A stretch of DNA of 36,237 nt from the IMG/VR virus record IMGVR_UViG_3300033153_004377, positions 1 to 36,237 of that record; one strand, written 5' to 3'. Position 1 is the stretch's first letter. The number at the start of each line of letters is the position of its first letter. The translations under genes were made by a program, and so were the position numbers. The DNA comes from a virus. Positions 5,549 through 14,779 of this stretch are shown piece after piece. The notes below the pieces were generated by a model, which saw nothing but the letters and a program-made list of their open reading frames with translations, was not told where the DNA came from and ran no database searches.

Positions 5549-8323
5549 TTACATCTTCTGATAATAGTCTACGATTCCGCCTTCGCCGGCTACCGGTAAC
5601 TCGGGTAGCCACTTGGGCGGCGTATGGAACGCGTTCATCATCTGTTTGAAGCAACGATTAGCTGAGCGTTCGCGTACACAACAAACAAGTTCATCGTGTA
5701 CCAGTAATACGTTTTTATACTTTTCCTCTACCATGAGTATCTGTTCAGACACTACTATTCGAGCCAGTGCTTGGATGATGTTATTAAATAATAGGCCGGG
5801 GTATATCTTGCTGCCTTTGCCTGAACCATAGACTGTTTCTATGTATCCAGAATCTTCATCAACACGTGTACGCAGATTAGGGTACATAAGGTACAGCCCA
5901 TTGGGCAGGTGTATATATTGCCCATCATATGAGATAGGGCCGTAGTCACCTGAGCGCCCACAGCGCATCTCGTTTATGATGAGGTCCATGTCCGTCCACG
6001 CCTGATTGATCGCTTGATATCGCTGCCGATAACCAGTGACAATTTTCTTGTACATAGTCTTATCTTTAAAAGATACCGCAACTCCCATGGCACCGGACTC
6101 AAGCGTATGCTGGAGTTTTTTATGCCCTGTTTGATACTGCAGCGAGAGTAGCCCCACTTTTCCCACGAACCTTTCCTTCCAGTGGTCGGCTTTGTTGATC
6201 GGCTTATGATAGATAGATTCCGAAGCGAATTCACAGTAAGGGTCACGGGCAGGGTCACGGCAGGCCTCTATTAATTGTTCTTCGCCGGCAACAGTTGCGG
6301 CGACGTGTAATTCTATAGATGTGCTATCTACGATAACTAGCTTATATCCCGGCGGTGCTTTAATGGCATTACGTAATTTAGAAGCCCTCGGTAAGTTCTG
6401 GGCATTCATTTTATCGCCACCACTGTTACCTGTGATATGTATTGCTCCTCTGTAACGAACAATAAAGAAACCAGTATCAACAGTGGGACAGTACACAGCT
6501 CCAGAGTATTCTCGCATATGCCACTGATCGGCATTTGTGCGGCTAGTTAAACGACTACCATACCCTACAGTGTATTTAGTCGCCCATTTAGGGTTCTCTT
6601 TTTCTTCGATGCATATATGCGCTTTTTTCCCTGTTATATTAGCTAGTGTTTGTATTATTTCTGCGTTGTTTTTATTAGTAGTGCTGTACTGCACAAAACC
6701 TTTGCCTTTATCGCATCCGTCCCAGTATTTAATTTCTGATAATATGATATTCCTACAACGAAGGTTTAGGTTCATTAAATTATATGAAAAGTTTTTATCT
6801 AGCCCTAGTATTCTGTCGTATTGAAAAGATACTTCTGTTTCATGCGTAGCTATTATTTTTTTATACGTAGATAATATTTTTTGAGGTATTTTATATTTAG
6901 TTATTCTAAATAAGATACCTGCATCGTTTAATATTTGTTTTAAGCGCTCTATTTTCCTGTGTTTTCTAAATTTAAAGCGTACTCTATTTCCATGGAATGA
7001 GCCGTCTGCTTGGAAAGCTATCTGTAAACGTAGTATGTTTTCATCAACGGCTATATTTTTTCCATGAAGGACGCCCGTGTTAGGTATAGTTAAGTGTCTT
7101 CCATGCGCTGTTTTTGCAGTATGTACAACAAAGCGTTTTTTAGAATTAAATAAAGGCATTTTATGTTCTGGAGTAAACGCGCCTTTTACATACTGGCTAT
7201 CTATTACATGCAGTTCTCCGTCGAATAAAAATCGATTCATACTTGCATTATTGCACCAACTTAATGTACCGTTTTCTTCCCATTGCATAATAGGCTGGTT
7301 ATCATATTTAAACATATGTACCCAGCCTTTAGGGGTGAGTACTTCAGCATTAGGCGGCATACACCAGCGTAACGTATGTGCTTTACCATAGTTTAAATAA
7401 ATAGGGAGAGTGGGGTTGCCATGTTCGAGGATACGAAGCGCGCGGGTAGCATCGATAGAGCTACTAGCGATCTGACGAGCTCTAACTAACTGTCGGACTC
7501 TTTTATTAGGGTGGTGGAACAGGGCTTGGAAGTCGAGGTTGTTTTTATTGAAGGTGGTTTTGGTTTGACCTTTGTGCTTTGGGTCAGGAATCTGAGGAGG
7601 CTCGCCACCGGCTTCGATGAGAACTTCAGGGAAAGTTTTACGACTTCTGAGTTGGGTGAGTGTGAGTCCGGTTTCCCGAACGATACGTTGACGTTTACGT
7701 CGTTCTCGTTTGTGTTCATTTTGACAGATCTCTTTATCGATTATTAGTATTGGATCGCAGAATGCAGATATAGTGCGGTGAATTAGATCAAGCTCATCGT
7801 CGGGATACTTCACCAGCATCTTATGGAATATCCCCCACATGATCTCGACGTCAACATCACAATACGCGCCGAGACTCCGTCGGAGCTCAGGGGGCAGATC
7901 ACGTACACCTTTAGTTTGTTCCAACACGTCCGTTAATTTATTTTGCAGTCCATAGAACTTAGCCAGCTCATTTAAGCTGTTTCGTATTTGACCGCCATGT
8001 ATGGGACGCGCCATAGATAAGGTGCACATATAATATGCAGGTATTATGTCGTAATGTTGAGAAAGGATGAAACCGTCGAACTGCGTGTGATGACACATCA
8101 GTGCAGTAGTCTTCCAGTCGATAGCGTTTAACGCTTTTGCTATACCCTTACCGTGATAATTCTTAGGTCGTTTCTGGCGATCAGTTTGGATGCTTACACA
8201 CTGGACCTTGAAACGTTCATCACGTACATAAGATGTGTTGGACATCTTACGCAGGGTATATTCTTGATCATAGTAGGTCTCAAAATCGAGTCCGACGATG
8301 CGCTTGAATTTTTTATTTGCCAT
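5549..8323 (-). CDS. Family A DNA polymerase with 3'-5' exonuclease domain, interrupted by an intein
   Basis: The precursor is 924 residues from the ATG at 8323 (GGAG 8 nt upstream; an ATG 33 nt earlier lacks one). Exonuclease motifs are LDFE (about 12-15) and YCDVDVE (about 154-160). After removal of the 313-residue intein, a 611-residue polymerase remains. Motif A is VDSTSIELH, where SQIE is usual. Motif B is the K/R-rich helix around KERFVGKVGLLSLQY, and motif C is VHDEL. The intein splits the conserved RWSGG...QNLPR block. It replicates the phage genome with the primase/helicase at 21962-24220. A 33-residue frame overlaps its start. Confidence 0.93.
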   Translation of the reverse strand: MANKKFKRIVGLDFETYYDQEYTLRKMSNTSYVRDERFKVQCVSIQTDRQKRPKNYHGKGIAKALNAIDWKTTALMCHHTQFDGFILSQHYDIIPAYYMCTLSMARPIHGGQIRNSLNELAKFYGLQNKLTDVLEQTKGVRDLPPELRRSLGAYCDVDVEIMWGIFHKMLVKYPDDELDLIHRTISAFCDPILIIDKEICQNEHKRERRKRQRIVRETGLTLTQLRSRKTFPEVLIEAGGEPPQIPDPKHKGQTKTTFNKNNLDFQALFHHPNKRVRQLVRARQIASSSIDATRALRILEHGNPTLPIYLNYGKAHTLRWCMPPNAEVLTPKGWVHMFKYDNQPIMQWEENGTLSWCNNASMNRFLFDGELHVIDSQYVKGAFTPEHKMPLFNSKKRFVVHTAKTAHGRHLTIPNTGVLHGKNIAVDENILRLQIAFQADGSFHGNRVRFKFRKHRKIERLKQILNDAGILFRITKYKIPQKILSTYKKIIATHETEVSFQYDRILGLDKNFSYNLMNLNLRCRNIILSEIKYWDGCDKGKGFVQYSTTNKNNAEIIQTLANITGKKAHICIEEKENPKWATKYTVGYGSRLTSRTNADQWHMREYSGAVYCPTVDTGFFIVRYRGAIHITGNSGGDKMNAQNLPRASKLRNAIKAPPGYKLVIVDSTSIELHVAATVAGEEQLIEACRDPARDPYCEFASESIYHKPINKADHWKERFVGKVGLLSLQYQTGHKKLQHTLESGAMGVAVSFKDKTMYKKIVTGYRQRYQAINQAWTDMDLIINEMRCGRSGDYGPISYDGQYIHLPNGLYLMYPNLRTRVDEDSGYIETVYGSGKGSKIYPGLLFNNIIQALARIVVSEQILMVEEKYKNVLLVHDELVCCVRERSANRCFKQMMNAFHTPPKWLPELPVAGEGGIVDYYQKM
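6425..7363 (-). mobile_element. Intein with LAGLIDADG (DOD) homing endonuclease in the DNA polymerase
   Basis: 313 residues. The N-terminal splice block starts Cys1 (CMPPNAEVLTPKGW). The block B-like TPEH lies about 63 residues in. AFQADGSF (about 116-123) and YWDGCDK (about 213-219) are LAGLIDADG-type motifs. The C-terminal block VYCPTVDTGFFIVR...AIHITGN is followed by extein Ser+1. The penultimate residue is Gly rather than His, as in other phage inteins ending ITGN. Excision restores HTLRW-SGGDKMN. The segment is visibly more AT-rich than the flanking polymerase, consistent with transfer. Confidence 0.92.
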
Positions 8324-8414
8324 GATTGATACTCCGCATTCGGCGAATGTTCTCAACGATGATCAGCACTCGGACAGCGATACCGAGTACAAATATTATC
8401 TTACTTACGGTCAT
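8313..8414 (-). CDS. 33-residue membrane micropeptide
   Basis: MTVSKIIFVLGIAVRVLIIV followed by a basic tail ending in RRMRSINHGK. AGAAGAG lies 6-8 nt before the ATG, a strong ribosome site. It overlaps the polymerase start by 11 nt in another frame. One membrane segment with a positive-inside tail. Function unknown. Confidence 0.55.
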   Translation of the reverse strand: MTVSKIIFVLGIAVRVLIIVENIRRMRSINHGK

Positions 8415-8428
8415 GAGCACTCTTCTTA

Positions 8429-8602
8429 TTATTTTTGTTTTGGCTTCTTAAGTATAAAGTGTTCGCATTTTTTATGGCGAGTAGGTCCTATTGGTTCAAA
8501 GGCTCCGAATACATGAGGACGTTCGCTTTTTCGTACGCGTGTACGCGCGCAGGTCTGACGTACGTTGCAGTTGCTTATTTCACATCTTATTTTAGGGTTC
8601 AT
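8429..8602 (-). CDS. 57-residue Cys-containing basic protein
   Basis: Starts in an ATGA overlap with the helicase stop, with AAGGA about 7 nt upstream. The product has four cysteines (C7, C12, C18, C47) and many Lys/Arg, so a small zinc-bound fold is possible. It fills the gap between helicase and micropeptide. No family recognised. Confidence 0.6.
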   Translation of the reverse strand: MNPKIRCEISNCNVRQTCARTRVRKSERPHVFGAFEPIGPTRHKKCEHFILKKPKQK

Positions 8603-9957
8603 TCTGAATCCTTTAATATATCTAGTAGGCTAACCATACGTGCATTCTTTTCATTGAGACGTTCATACACCAGCTGTTCGACAGAGTTCGTTGCTTCAAC
8701 TAGCAGCGTCTCGGTCTTTTTCGTCTGTCCACCACGCCAGATTCTATGACGTGCTTGTTTGAGGAAGTCCGCTTGGTATATCGGGCTTGAGAAAATGGTT
8801 CGCGTACCACGGGTAAGGGTGAGTCCATGCGCGCCTGTTTGGGGGTGGAGGTAGACCGTTTGAAAAGCACCATCTTGATACGCGTCAACAATTTTCTTTC
8901 GTTGGGCGACAGGAGTAGTTCCGTCAATGATGGCATGAGATATTTTCCTCTTCTGTGCATGCTGAACCAGCAAGTCTTTCTGGTGTTTCCAATTAAAAAA
9001 TGTAACAGAGTGTGGATGCTCTTCGATTAAATCCGTGATTAGTTCGTACCTACCCGGATCGATCACTTTATAGTTACCTTCAGTTGTATAAACCGCCCCG
9101 CTAGCGATCTGCAATAACTTCCCACGTACTACGGCGGCGTTAACTGCTGTTACTACCTCGTTTTCGAGCATGGCGATAGCGGTGTCTAACATCTCAGTAT
9201 ATATCTTACGTAATTTATTGCTCATTACGTATGGCACATTACGAGTATAGTTCGGCGGGATGTCCATAACTTCTTCGAAGTCGTGGCGTATCGTAATATC
9301 TTTTAAAAGATATGCGACAGCATCTTCTGCGCCTTCTTTATCAGCCCACTTAATGTGGTTGATCGACGGACCGACCTGTGTAGGTGTACAGACCGAATCT
9401 CGGAAGCGGAAGAAATTGTTTCCCAGCCTTTGTCCGTCGTCCAATAATAATATCTGGTGCCAGATGTCGGTGATACTATTGCTATTAGGAGTTCCGGTAA
9501 GCAGCTCACGATATTTAAAGTTTTGCACAACAGCTTTTGCAGCTTTGCTACGTTGCGACGTGCGATGTTTAAAGGCTGTACTCTCATCTATTATCAGTGT
9601 GTCGAATCGTTTAAAGAATTTTTTAGGTTGTCCTGCTAGCCATTTAACTGCGTCGAGGTTTGTGATGTATATGTCTGCATTAGCATTGAAAGCAGCCTCA
9701 CGGTTCTGGGCATATGCGATCGAGGGCATAGCCCCGGGCAAGAACTTATTAAGATCTTCCAGCCACGCTGTTTCTAATAAAGACTTAGGAGCTAGTACGA
9801 GTGCGCATCCTTCGCCTTTATTATAACTATCTCCCCATACCTCAAGAGCACCTCGCGTTTTACCAGTGCCAGGGTCAGATGCATCAAAACGACGATCGAT
9901 CGTTTTAAACTTTTTAATGGTAGCGCTCTGATGCTTCCACGGTTTTAGTATGGCCAT
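8599..9957 (-). CDS. SNF2-type superfamily 2 helicase/ATPase
   Basis: 452 residues with all core motifs: Walker A SDPGTGKT (27-34), DESTAFK as motif II (124-130), LTGTP as motif III (153-157), GAHGLTLTRG as motif V (376-385) and QARHRIWRGGQ as motif VI (401-411). The RIxRxGQ form is typical of SNF2-like proteins. A DNA translocase or remodeller for replication or recombination is expected, located next to the polymerase as in many phages. It is shorter than bacterial SNF2 proteins and lacks accessory domains. Confidence 0.9.
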   Translation of the reverse strand: MAILKPWKHQSATIKKFKTIDRRFDASDPGTGKTRGALEVWGDSYNKGEGCALVLAPKSLLETAWLEDLNKFLPGAMPSIAYAQNREAAFNANADIYITNLDAVKWLAGQPKKFFKRFDTLIIDESTAFKHRTSQRSKAAKAVVQNFKYRELLTGTPNSNSITDIWHQILLLDDGQRLGNNFFRFRDSVCTPTQVGPSINHIKWADKEGAEDAVAYLLKDITIRHDFEEVMDIPPNYTRNVPYVMSNKLRKIYTEMLDTAIAMLENEVVTAVNAAVVRGKLLQIASGAVYTTEGNYKVIDPGRYELITDLIEEHPHSVTFFNWKHQKDLLVQHAQKRKISHAIIDGTTPVAQRKKIVDAYQDGAFQTVYLHPQTGAHGLTLTRGTRTIFSSPIYQADFLKQARHRIWRGGQTKKTETLLVEATNSVEQLVYERLNEKNARMVSLLDILKDSE

Positions 9958-9962
9958 TTTTA

Positions 9963-10367
9963 TTATTCTACTTTTATTAGCGGACAGGTTTTATCATGTA
10001 TAGCTACAATATACTTGTATAGTAGTGTAAAAAGAGTCGGAGCTCTAAGTTCAGGTAGTATATTCGCATTCATCCAGCGATCTTTATATCTTTTTTGTTC
10101 TGTAAAACTTCGAATAAATATGGCTAATAAAAATCCATCAGTTATTAATGACAGGCTCATTATGAATCCGTCATGGAAAAAGCCTAGTGCATAGGCAGGG
10201 GCTAATAATAAGAACCATATAATACCCGCAAGTATTACCACTAAAAATATATGTAGAAGCACGGCGCCAATAAAATTACGGGCGAACATACATAAATTAT
10301 CTGGATTCGATGCATGTATAGTTCTATAGAAGCGCATGTACCATGCTTTGCGTGAAATGATGATCAT
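9963..10367 (-). CDS. Predicted multi-pass membrane protein
   Basis: 134 residues with hydrophobic segments at about 30-52 (FIGAVLLHIFLVVILAGIIWFLLLAPA) and about 66-86, and a weaker third near 110-120. The N- and C-terminal parts are basic. No family recognised. It is the first gene after the 10390-10417 terminator, so its transcription may depend on read-through or a local promoter. Confidence 0.55.
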   Translation of the reverse strand: MIIISRKAWYMRFYRTIHASNPDNLCMFARNFIGAVLLHIFLVVILAGIIWFLLLAPAYALGFFHDGFIMSLSLITDGFLLAIFIRSFTEQKRYKDRWMNANILPELRAPTLFTLLYKYIVAIHDKTCPLIKVE

Positions 10368-10389
10368 CTTTTACCCTCAAAAATTAGGT

Positions 10390-10417
10390 GGGCAGGATGT
10401 CTTGGAACATCCTGCCC
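10390..10417 (-). terminator. Rho-independent terminator (leftward)
   Basis: Perfect 11-bp stem (GGGCAGGATGT with its complement) and a 6-nt loop. On the minus strand it is followed by ACCTAATTTTTG. It lies between the nuclease gene ending at 10471 and the membrane-protein gene starting at 10367. Confidence 0.75.
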
Positions 10418-10470
10418 TGCTGTTACATTTCTCTGGAAGAGAAGCCGAAACCCATTAAAATGTAACGAAC

Positions 10471-11193
10471 TCAGTAAATGCCGAAACTGCAGTCTCCTGA
10501 TCGATCTTGACGATAGGGACACCAGCGGCACGAATATTGGTTTGCGTTTGGTGGGAATGATGTGCAGGTCAACATCTTGTCGAACTTATCATCCCACGAT
10601 TTAAAGAAACGAAGGCCTTGGCTGCGTCTAAAGTGCATCGAGGTTAGTTCGTTTTGGTCAAAATAATATATTTCAGCGTATATATTTTCCAGCTCGGGAT
10701 ATTTTAAAAACGCTGCTAGTTGGTAGAGCTGTAGTTGTTGGGCGTGAGAAACTTCGTTTCCAAATTTACGGCCTGACTTATAGTCGATAATGACACCAGT
10801 AGTAGAATCCAAGAACACAGTAACATCACAAATAATACGCAGCGCGATGTCATCATATGTTTTGCCATCAACCGGCTCCCATTCACGATCGAAGCACCAC
10901 GTTTCTTCAGTGATGACCATACCGCGTTCATATAATGTGCGTAGTTTGTTAAGTTCATGTTTAAAATCCTTACATTCTCTTGGGACTACTTCTGTCTCGC
11001 CTTTAACATAGCGCTCAGCTTCATCGTGGATACGAGAGCCTCGATCATTTGCCCACTCTTTCATGCCTTTAGGCGGCGGACCACGATCGGGTTCTGGGAT
11101 CTTATTAACGAAAGCCAGCTTAGCGCGCAGGCGGCATTGTGAGAATACGTTGTACCGGGAGTACGACGCGGCAGAAATTGTTTTCATATTCAC
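10471..11193 (-). CDS. RecB/Cas4-like PD-(D/E)XK nuclease with Fe-S cluster cysteines
   Basis: 240 residues. Nuclease motifs in order: H56 in GSRIHDEAERYV, D123 in CDVTVFLD, D137-Y-K139 in GVIIDYKSGR, and the QLQLYQLA helix (152-160). One cysteine near the N-terminus (C20) and three at the C-terminus (C222, C225, C235) match the 4Fe-4S arrangement of AddB/Cas4 nucleases. It probably acts as a DNA exonuclease in replication or recombination with the helicase and polymerase downstream. No cas1/cas2 genes or CRISPR repeats are present, so a CRISPR role is unlikely. Confidence 0.85.
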   Translation of the reverse strand: MNMKTISAASYSRYNVFSQCRLRAKLAFVNKIPEPDRGPPPKGMKEWANDRGSRIHDEAERYVKGETEVVPRECKDFKHELNKLRTLYERGMVITEETWCFDREWEPVDGKTYDDIALRIICDVTVFLDSTTGVIIDYKSGRKFGNEVSHAQQLQLYQLAAFLKYPELENIYAEIYYFDQNELTSMHFRRSQGLRFFKSWDDKFDKMLTCTSFPPNANQYSCRWCPYRQDRSGDCSFGIY

Positions 11194-11225
11194 CCTCTTT
11201 ATTTACATCTTCTGCCGCTATATTA

Positions 11226-12548
11226 TCACATATTGTACATCGAGTAATCTCCCAACATATCAGCTTCATACTGGAGGGCTTCCCATTCAGCAGTCCATAG
11301 ATCGTCAGCGGTAACACCGGCATTGATTAATAGTTCGATGGCAACACGCGGTTCTCTGAGCACCAGCATAGCCAGCTTTTTTTCTGATACAGACGCTCCA
11401 ACCGGAGCTGGAGTTGGTTTATTTTGCTGGTAGCTGTTATAAGAGTTATGTCCGCCTCGGCCATATGTACCATATTGTGTTGGCTCGTATTTAGGCTTAG
11501 CAGGACCTGCCTTACGTTCTACTGGGAGTTTTTCCCAGTCCAGTTTTATCAGTATAGGGAGTATTTTTTGTAGGAAGGAGATGCTCTGTGTTTCGCTAGG
11601 CGTGTGTTGTCGCATATAGCCAACTGATAGATTAATACATTCGGGAATGCATTCATAATATTGTCCACTGTCAGTAATACTACCGAGTTTGCTGGTAGAG
11701 AATTTAGTGCCTGCTTTTTTATCAGTCAGTGCTTCAGCTAATGCGTCTCCGTATTTATCACTAGCGATAATTCCGGGAGCTTGTGCAATGATTACTTCGT
11801 CTTTACCTTTACGGTCGAAGGCTATGCATGCATCGAATTGTTTTAGCCATTTGACATTCTTTTCGAGAATATATTTAGAGCCTCTACATCCGACTTCTTC
11901 TGATCGATGGAATAAGTACGTACCCGGTACTTTGTGCTTAATCATCATTAACATGATGTAGATACCAGTACCGTCGTCTGCGCCTAAACATCCACTATCA
12001 TCAACAAACACTTCTTCAAGAGTCGTATCTAAATATAGTTTCTGATATCCATCATCTCGATGTACAGTATCAGTATGGCATGAGAACATTGTTTTAGCGG
12101 TTTCGCCTGTGCTCAATGGAATTTGTATACAGCGGTTGCCGAATTTATCGATGATAGGTTTATGTACATCGATATACTTTTTGATCATCTCTTCTTCCAT
12201 TGCAGACCCTGCAGGGCGTTTCATGGATAATATTTGATAGAGAATGTTTGTTCGTATGCCAGATGTATCTTTTGCTGACGGTAGTATGAGCGTAGCGTCT
12301 GCAATTTTTTGTTCTTTGTATGTAAGTGTTTTATTTACAGGTGCTTTAAACGGCTCGTTTTGCTTAGGAGGTTTATTTACATTGGTAGCTCTAGCTACGC
12401 CGCCAGTACGTGGTGTCCCTGATGTCGGATCGAATTTATCTATTGCATTAGTTACAACAGTATTTTTCTTTACTTCTTTAGTAACCACTTCGGTATTTAC
12501 CTCTATGCTATTTTGGCGTCTACCTCTACCTCTGTATCGTCTACTCAT
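11226..12548 (-). CDS. M20/M28/M42-like zinc metallopeptidase
   Basis: 440 residues from ATG at 12548 (GAGG about 9 nt upstream; an earlier in-frame ATG lies inside the previous gene). Predicted two-zinc ligands are present in order: H158 and D160 (SCHTDTVH), D192 (GADDGTG), E217/E218 (RSEEVG), D245 (FDRKG) and H315 (MRQHTPSE). The first about 80 residues are basic and disordered, and a Gly/Tyr/Asn-rich linker precedes a helical C-terminal domain. All catalytic residues look intact, so it is likely an active aminopeptidase-type enzyme. Its place in a replication module is unusual and its substrate is unknown. Confidence 0.8.
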   Translation of the reverse strand: MSRRYRGRGRRQNSIEVNTEVVTKEVKKNTVVTNAIDKFDPTSGTPRTGGVARATNVNKPPKQNEPFKAPVNKTLTYKEQKIADATLILPSAKDTSGIRTNILYQILSMKRPAGSAMEEEMIKKYIDVHKPIIDKFGNRCIQIPLSTGETAKTMFSCHTDTVHRDDGYQKLYLDTTLEEVFVDDSGCLGADDGTGIYIMLMMIKHKVPGTYLFHRSEEVGCRGSKYILEKNVKWLKQFDACIAFDRKGKDEVIIAQAPGIIASDKYGDALAEALTDKKAGTKFSTSKLGSITDSGQYYECIPECINLSVGYMRQHTPSETQSISFLQKILPILIKLDWEKLPVERKAGPAKPKYEPTQYGTYGRGGHNSYNSYQQNKPTPAPVGASVSEKKLAMLVLREPRVAIELLINAGVTADDLWTAEWEALQYEADMLGDYSMYNM

Positions 12549-12562
12549 TTTTCGGCCTCTGT

Positions 12563-14536
12563 TTAGAATGTTGATGATGTTGTTGATGTTGTTATTGATG
12601 ATGTGTCGAATGCTGCCCAAGTTGTGCCTCCATCAGTAAAGTCAATAGTTGCTGTGCGTTTTTTCTTTGGTTTTTCTTGTATTGTATTAGATGGGTACAT
12701 ATGTATTATTTTACGTGCGCACAATTTGTTTGTCCTAAATTTTTGATATCCGCGAAGGCTGCCTGTAAATAATTTATTATCTGCATTATCAGGGATTACA
12801 TATGCAGTAACTTTTGTGGGTAGTGGATCTGAGAATGGGTCACGCTTAGCATTAATTTTTTGTCTGCTCTCCCAGTACTCGCCATAAGAAGTAAATCCGG
12901 GTTTGTTTTTCTTACTAACTTGAGAGATTACTAGCCTGTTCATATTCGGATCTGCTAGTGAAACAAAGTAAAATGAACTGAGTTCATTAAGTATTTCTTC
13001 TGTGTCAAATCCACCAAGTGTTGTGTATTTAAAAGCACCGTCTTTTACATGTTCATTTGCTACATACATATGTTCAAGCACTGTACAGTCTTCTTTTAGA
13101 TATACTTTATCGGTGTATGATAATGATGTTACTTCTTTAGTCAGAACATACATTTTATGGTTTTCTATATATACGCTTTCATCTGGTGCTAGGTATATGT
13201 CTTCTTCTTTCCTATATTTGCGAAGGTTGGCGTTTAAAAAGGTTTCTTCATTTAAGAAATACCATTCACGTACATCTTTTCTTATTTTAGGCTCTCCGGT
13301 GTCCGTAAGATAATGCTGTATGTTTACTATTATTTTGGTGGTGTGTGTGTCGCTATATACGCTATCGACATATACTGATGCTAAACCATCATCTAGCACT
13401 CTTACCATGTGTTGATCCATACATGGTCTACAGGCGTGGTATCCTGCGTGTTCATGGAATGTAATATCTTGTTGTGCATAATGGCTGCCGCAATGATGGC
13501 ATGAAATAGTGGGCGGTGTATCAATAAAACCTTTGCCTGTGTAACTGCGTTCAGTACTGCCTACATGTTTACCAAATGTTTTGGGATCACCTTGTGGGTT
13601 AATGATGAGGTATTTTTCATCATCAGGATCTTCATGAATATTATGTTTACCTGAATCAAGGTAAGGGCCTACATGTTTAGTAACTCCGTCGCGGACTTCT
13701 ACTATCTTAAGTAATCGATGATTATTAAGCCCGCCACTGCGCATATTAGTATAATCTGCTTTTGCTAATAGCGGCACCATTATGCCGGCGTTGCCGAATA
13801 TGCGTATATATTTTTTATTTATAGCACTGACTACTGTGCGAGAGATTACTCTGTTGGGATTGTTTAGATCTCTTACGTATAAAATTTTAATATCAGGAGT
13901 TGCGTAGCCATGTGTAGGGTGCGTACGTGTATGAAATACACCGTCGAACATAGTCTTGCCCATACAGGATGATGGGCCGTTCTCATATACCCACTGGATC
14001 TGAGCAGGCGTTTTAGCTTCTTCGAGCATGTATGAGTTGTTGCGTGTAGCGAATTCATTAGATATATCAGGCAGTGCTGATTCTGGAGCGCTTGTTTGCT
14101 TAGATAGATAACGACCAATTTTCATGGTCGTATGTACGTCTTGATTAGCTTTGGCTATGTCCATCACTATAGCGATGCGTGACGAGTCTTCGCGGGATAC
14201 ATGAGGGAATTGCCCAGCGAAGTTTGCGTATAGATTAAACGCAACACTAGGAACTGGGCGGTGATAGTTTACAACGAAGCGTACCCATTCTCGTATATGC
14301 CACCAGTACTTACTATGTAACATATAAAATTGTAATGCTTCTAAATGACCTATTACTTGATTCTGTAATACTGCCGCGCATTCGGTAGTTTCGTCTTCGA
14401 ACGTAGGCAGGCTTATATCAGTCAGTAATATACGTATCTGTTGTAGTTTGGTGTGATTAATCTGACGTAAATTATCGTGCATATACCTTTTTCTACTTTC
14501 TGGAAGAACTTGCCTCCACGTATCAATCAGACTCAT
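12563..14536 (-). CDS. Large phage protein with central zinc ribbon
   Basis: 657 residues. No named family. An N-terminal helical region (1-180) is followed by WVYENGPSSCMGK (about 182-194), reminiscent of a conserved Ser-Cys-Met motif in large uncharacterised phage proteins. A zinc ribbon lies at C346, C349, C369 and C372 (CHHCGS...ACRPC). The tail is Ser/Thr-rich (ITTSTTSS). The gene has AT-rich codon use and overlaps the small gene upstream by 14 nt. Ten to thirteen kilobases away from the head genes, it is unlikely to be structural. Function unknown. Confidence 0.7.
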   Translation of the reverse strand: MSLIDTWRQVLPESRKRYMHDNLRQINHTKLQQIRILLTDISLPTFEDETTECAAVLQNQVIGHLEALQFYMLHSKYWWHIREWVRFVVNYHRPVPSVAFNLYANFAGQFPHVSREDSSRIAIVMDIAKANQDVHTTMKIGRYLSKQTSAPESALPDISNEFATRNNSYMLEEAKTPAQIQWVYENGPSSCMGKTMFDGVFHTRTHPTHGYATPDIKILYVRDLNNPNRVISRTVVSAINKKYIRIFGNAGIMVPLLAKADYTNMRSGGLNNHRLLKIVEVRDGVTKHVGPYLDSGKHNIHEDPDDEKYLIINPQGDPKTFGKHVGSTERSYTGKGFIDTPPTISCHHCGSHYAQQDITFHEHAGYHACRPCMDQHMVRVLDDGLASVYVDSVYSDTHTTKIIVNIQHYLTDTGEPKIRKDVREWYFLNEETFLNANLRKYRKEEDIYLAPDESVYIENHKMYVLTKEVTSLSYTDKVYLKEDCTVLEHMYVANEHVKDGAFKYTTLGGFDTEEILNELSSFYFVSLADPNMNRLVISQVSKKNKPGFTSYGEYWESRQKINAKRDPFSDPLPTKVTAYVIPDNADNKLFTGSLRGYQKFRTNKLCARKIIHMYPSNTIQEKPKKKRTATIDFTDGGTTWAAFDTSSITTSTTSSTF

Positions 14537-14762
14537 TACAATTAACTCCCGGAATTTTTTCGTCTTCTAGTTCTTCGATTAGTTGTGCTTGTGTTCGCAT
14601 TACTACGACAGCTGCAAACATAGGTGACATACCGTCGTGTTTTACTTGTTTAGCAATTTCTGGGAAGTGGGTAGTGATGTGTCGCATGAGCGCTGCGATA
14701 TCTGGAAGTAGCGTTCTGCTAGGGCAGTCTGCGCATATTTCTTCTAGTGTTTTCATAGGCAT
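14523..14762 (-). CDS. Hypothetical helical protein
   Basis: 79 residues with CADCPSRT near the N-terminus (one CxxC) and a helical C-terminal half ending acidic. It is the first gene after the structured non-coding stretch 14763-15439, so its leader is likely processed or regulated. No family recognised. Confidence 0.55.
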   Translation of the reverse strand: MPMKTLEEICADCPSRTLLPDIAALMRHITTHFPEIAKQVKHDGMSPMFAAVVVMRTQAQLIEELEDEKIPGVNCNESD

Positions 14763-14779
14763 CTCTTATTGTTATTGAA

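Noticed and set aside
9260-9826. 188-codon plus-strand frame inside the helicase gene
   Set aside because: Antisense shadow of a gene with complete SNF2 motifs. Its own product has no recognisable features.
10471-11193. cas4 of a CRISPR system
   Set aside because: The fold and cysteines fit Cas4-like nucleases, but no repeats, cas1 or cas2 are present and the setting is phage replication.
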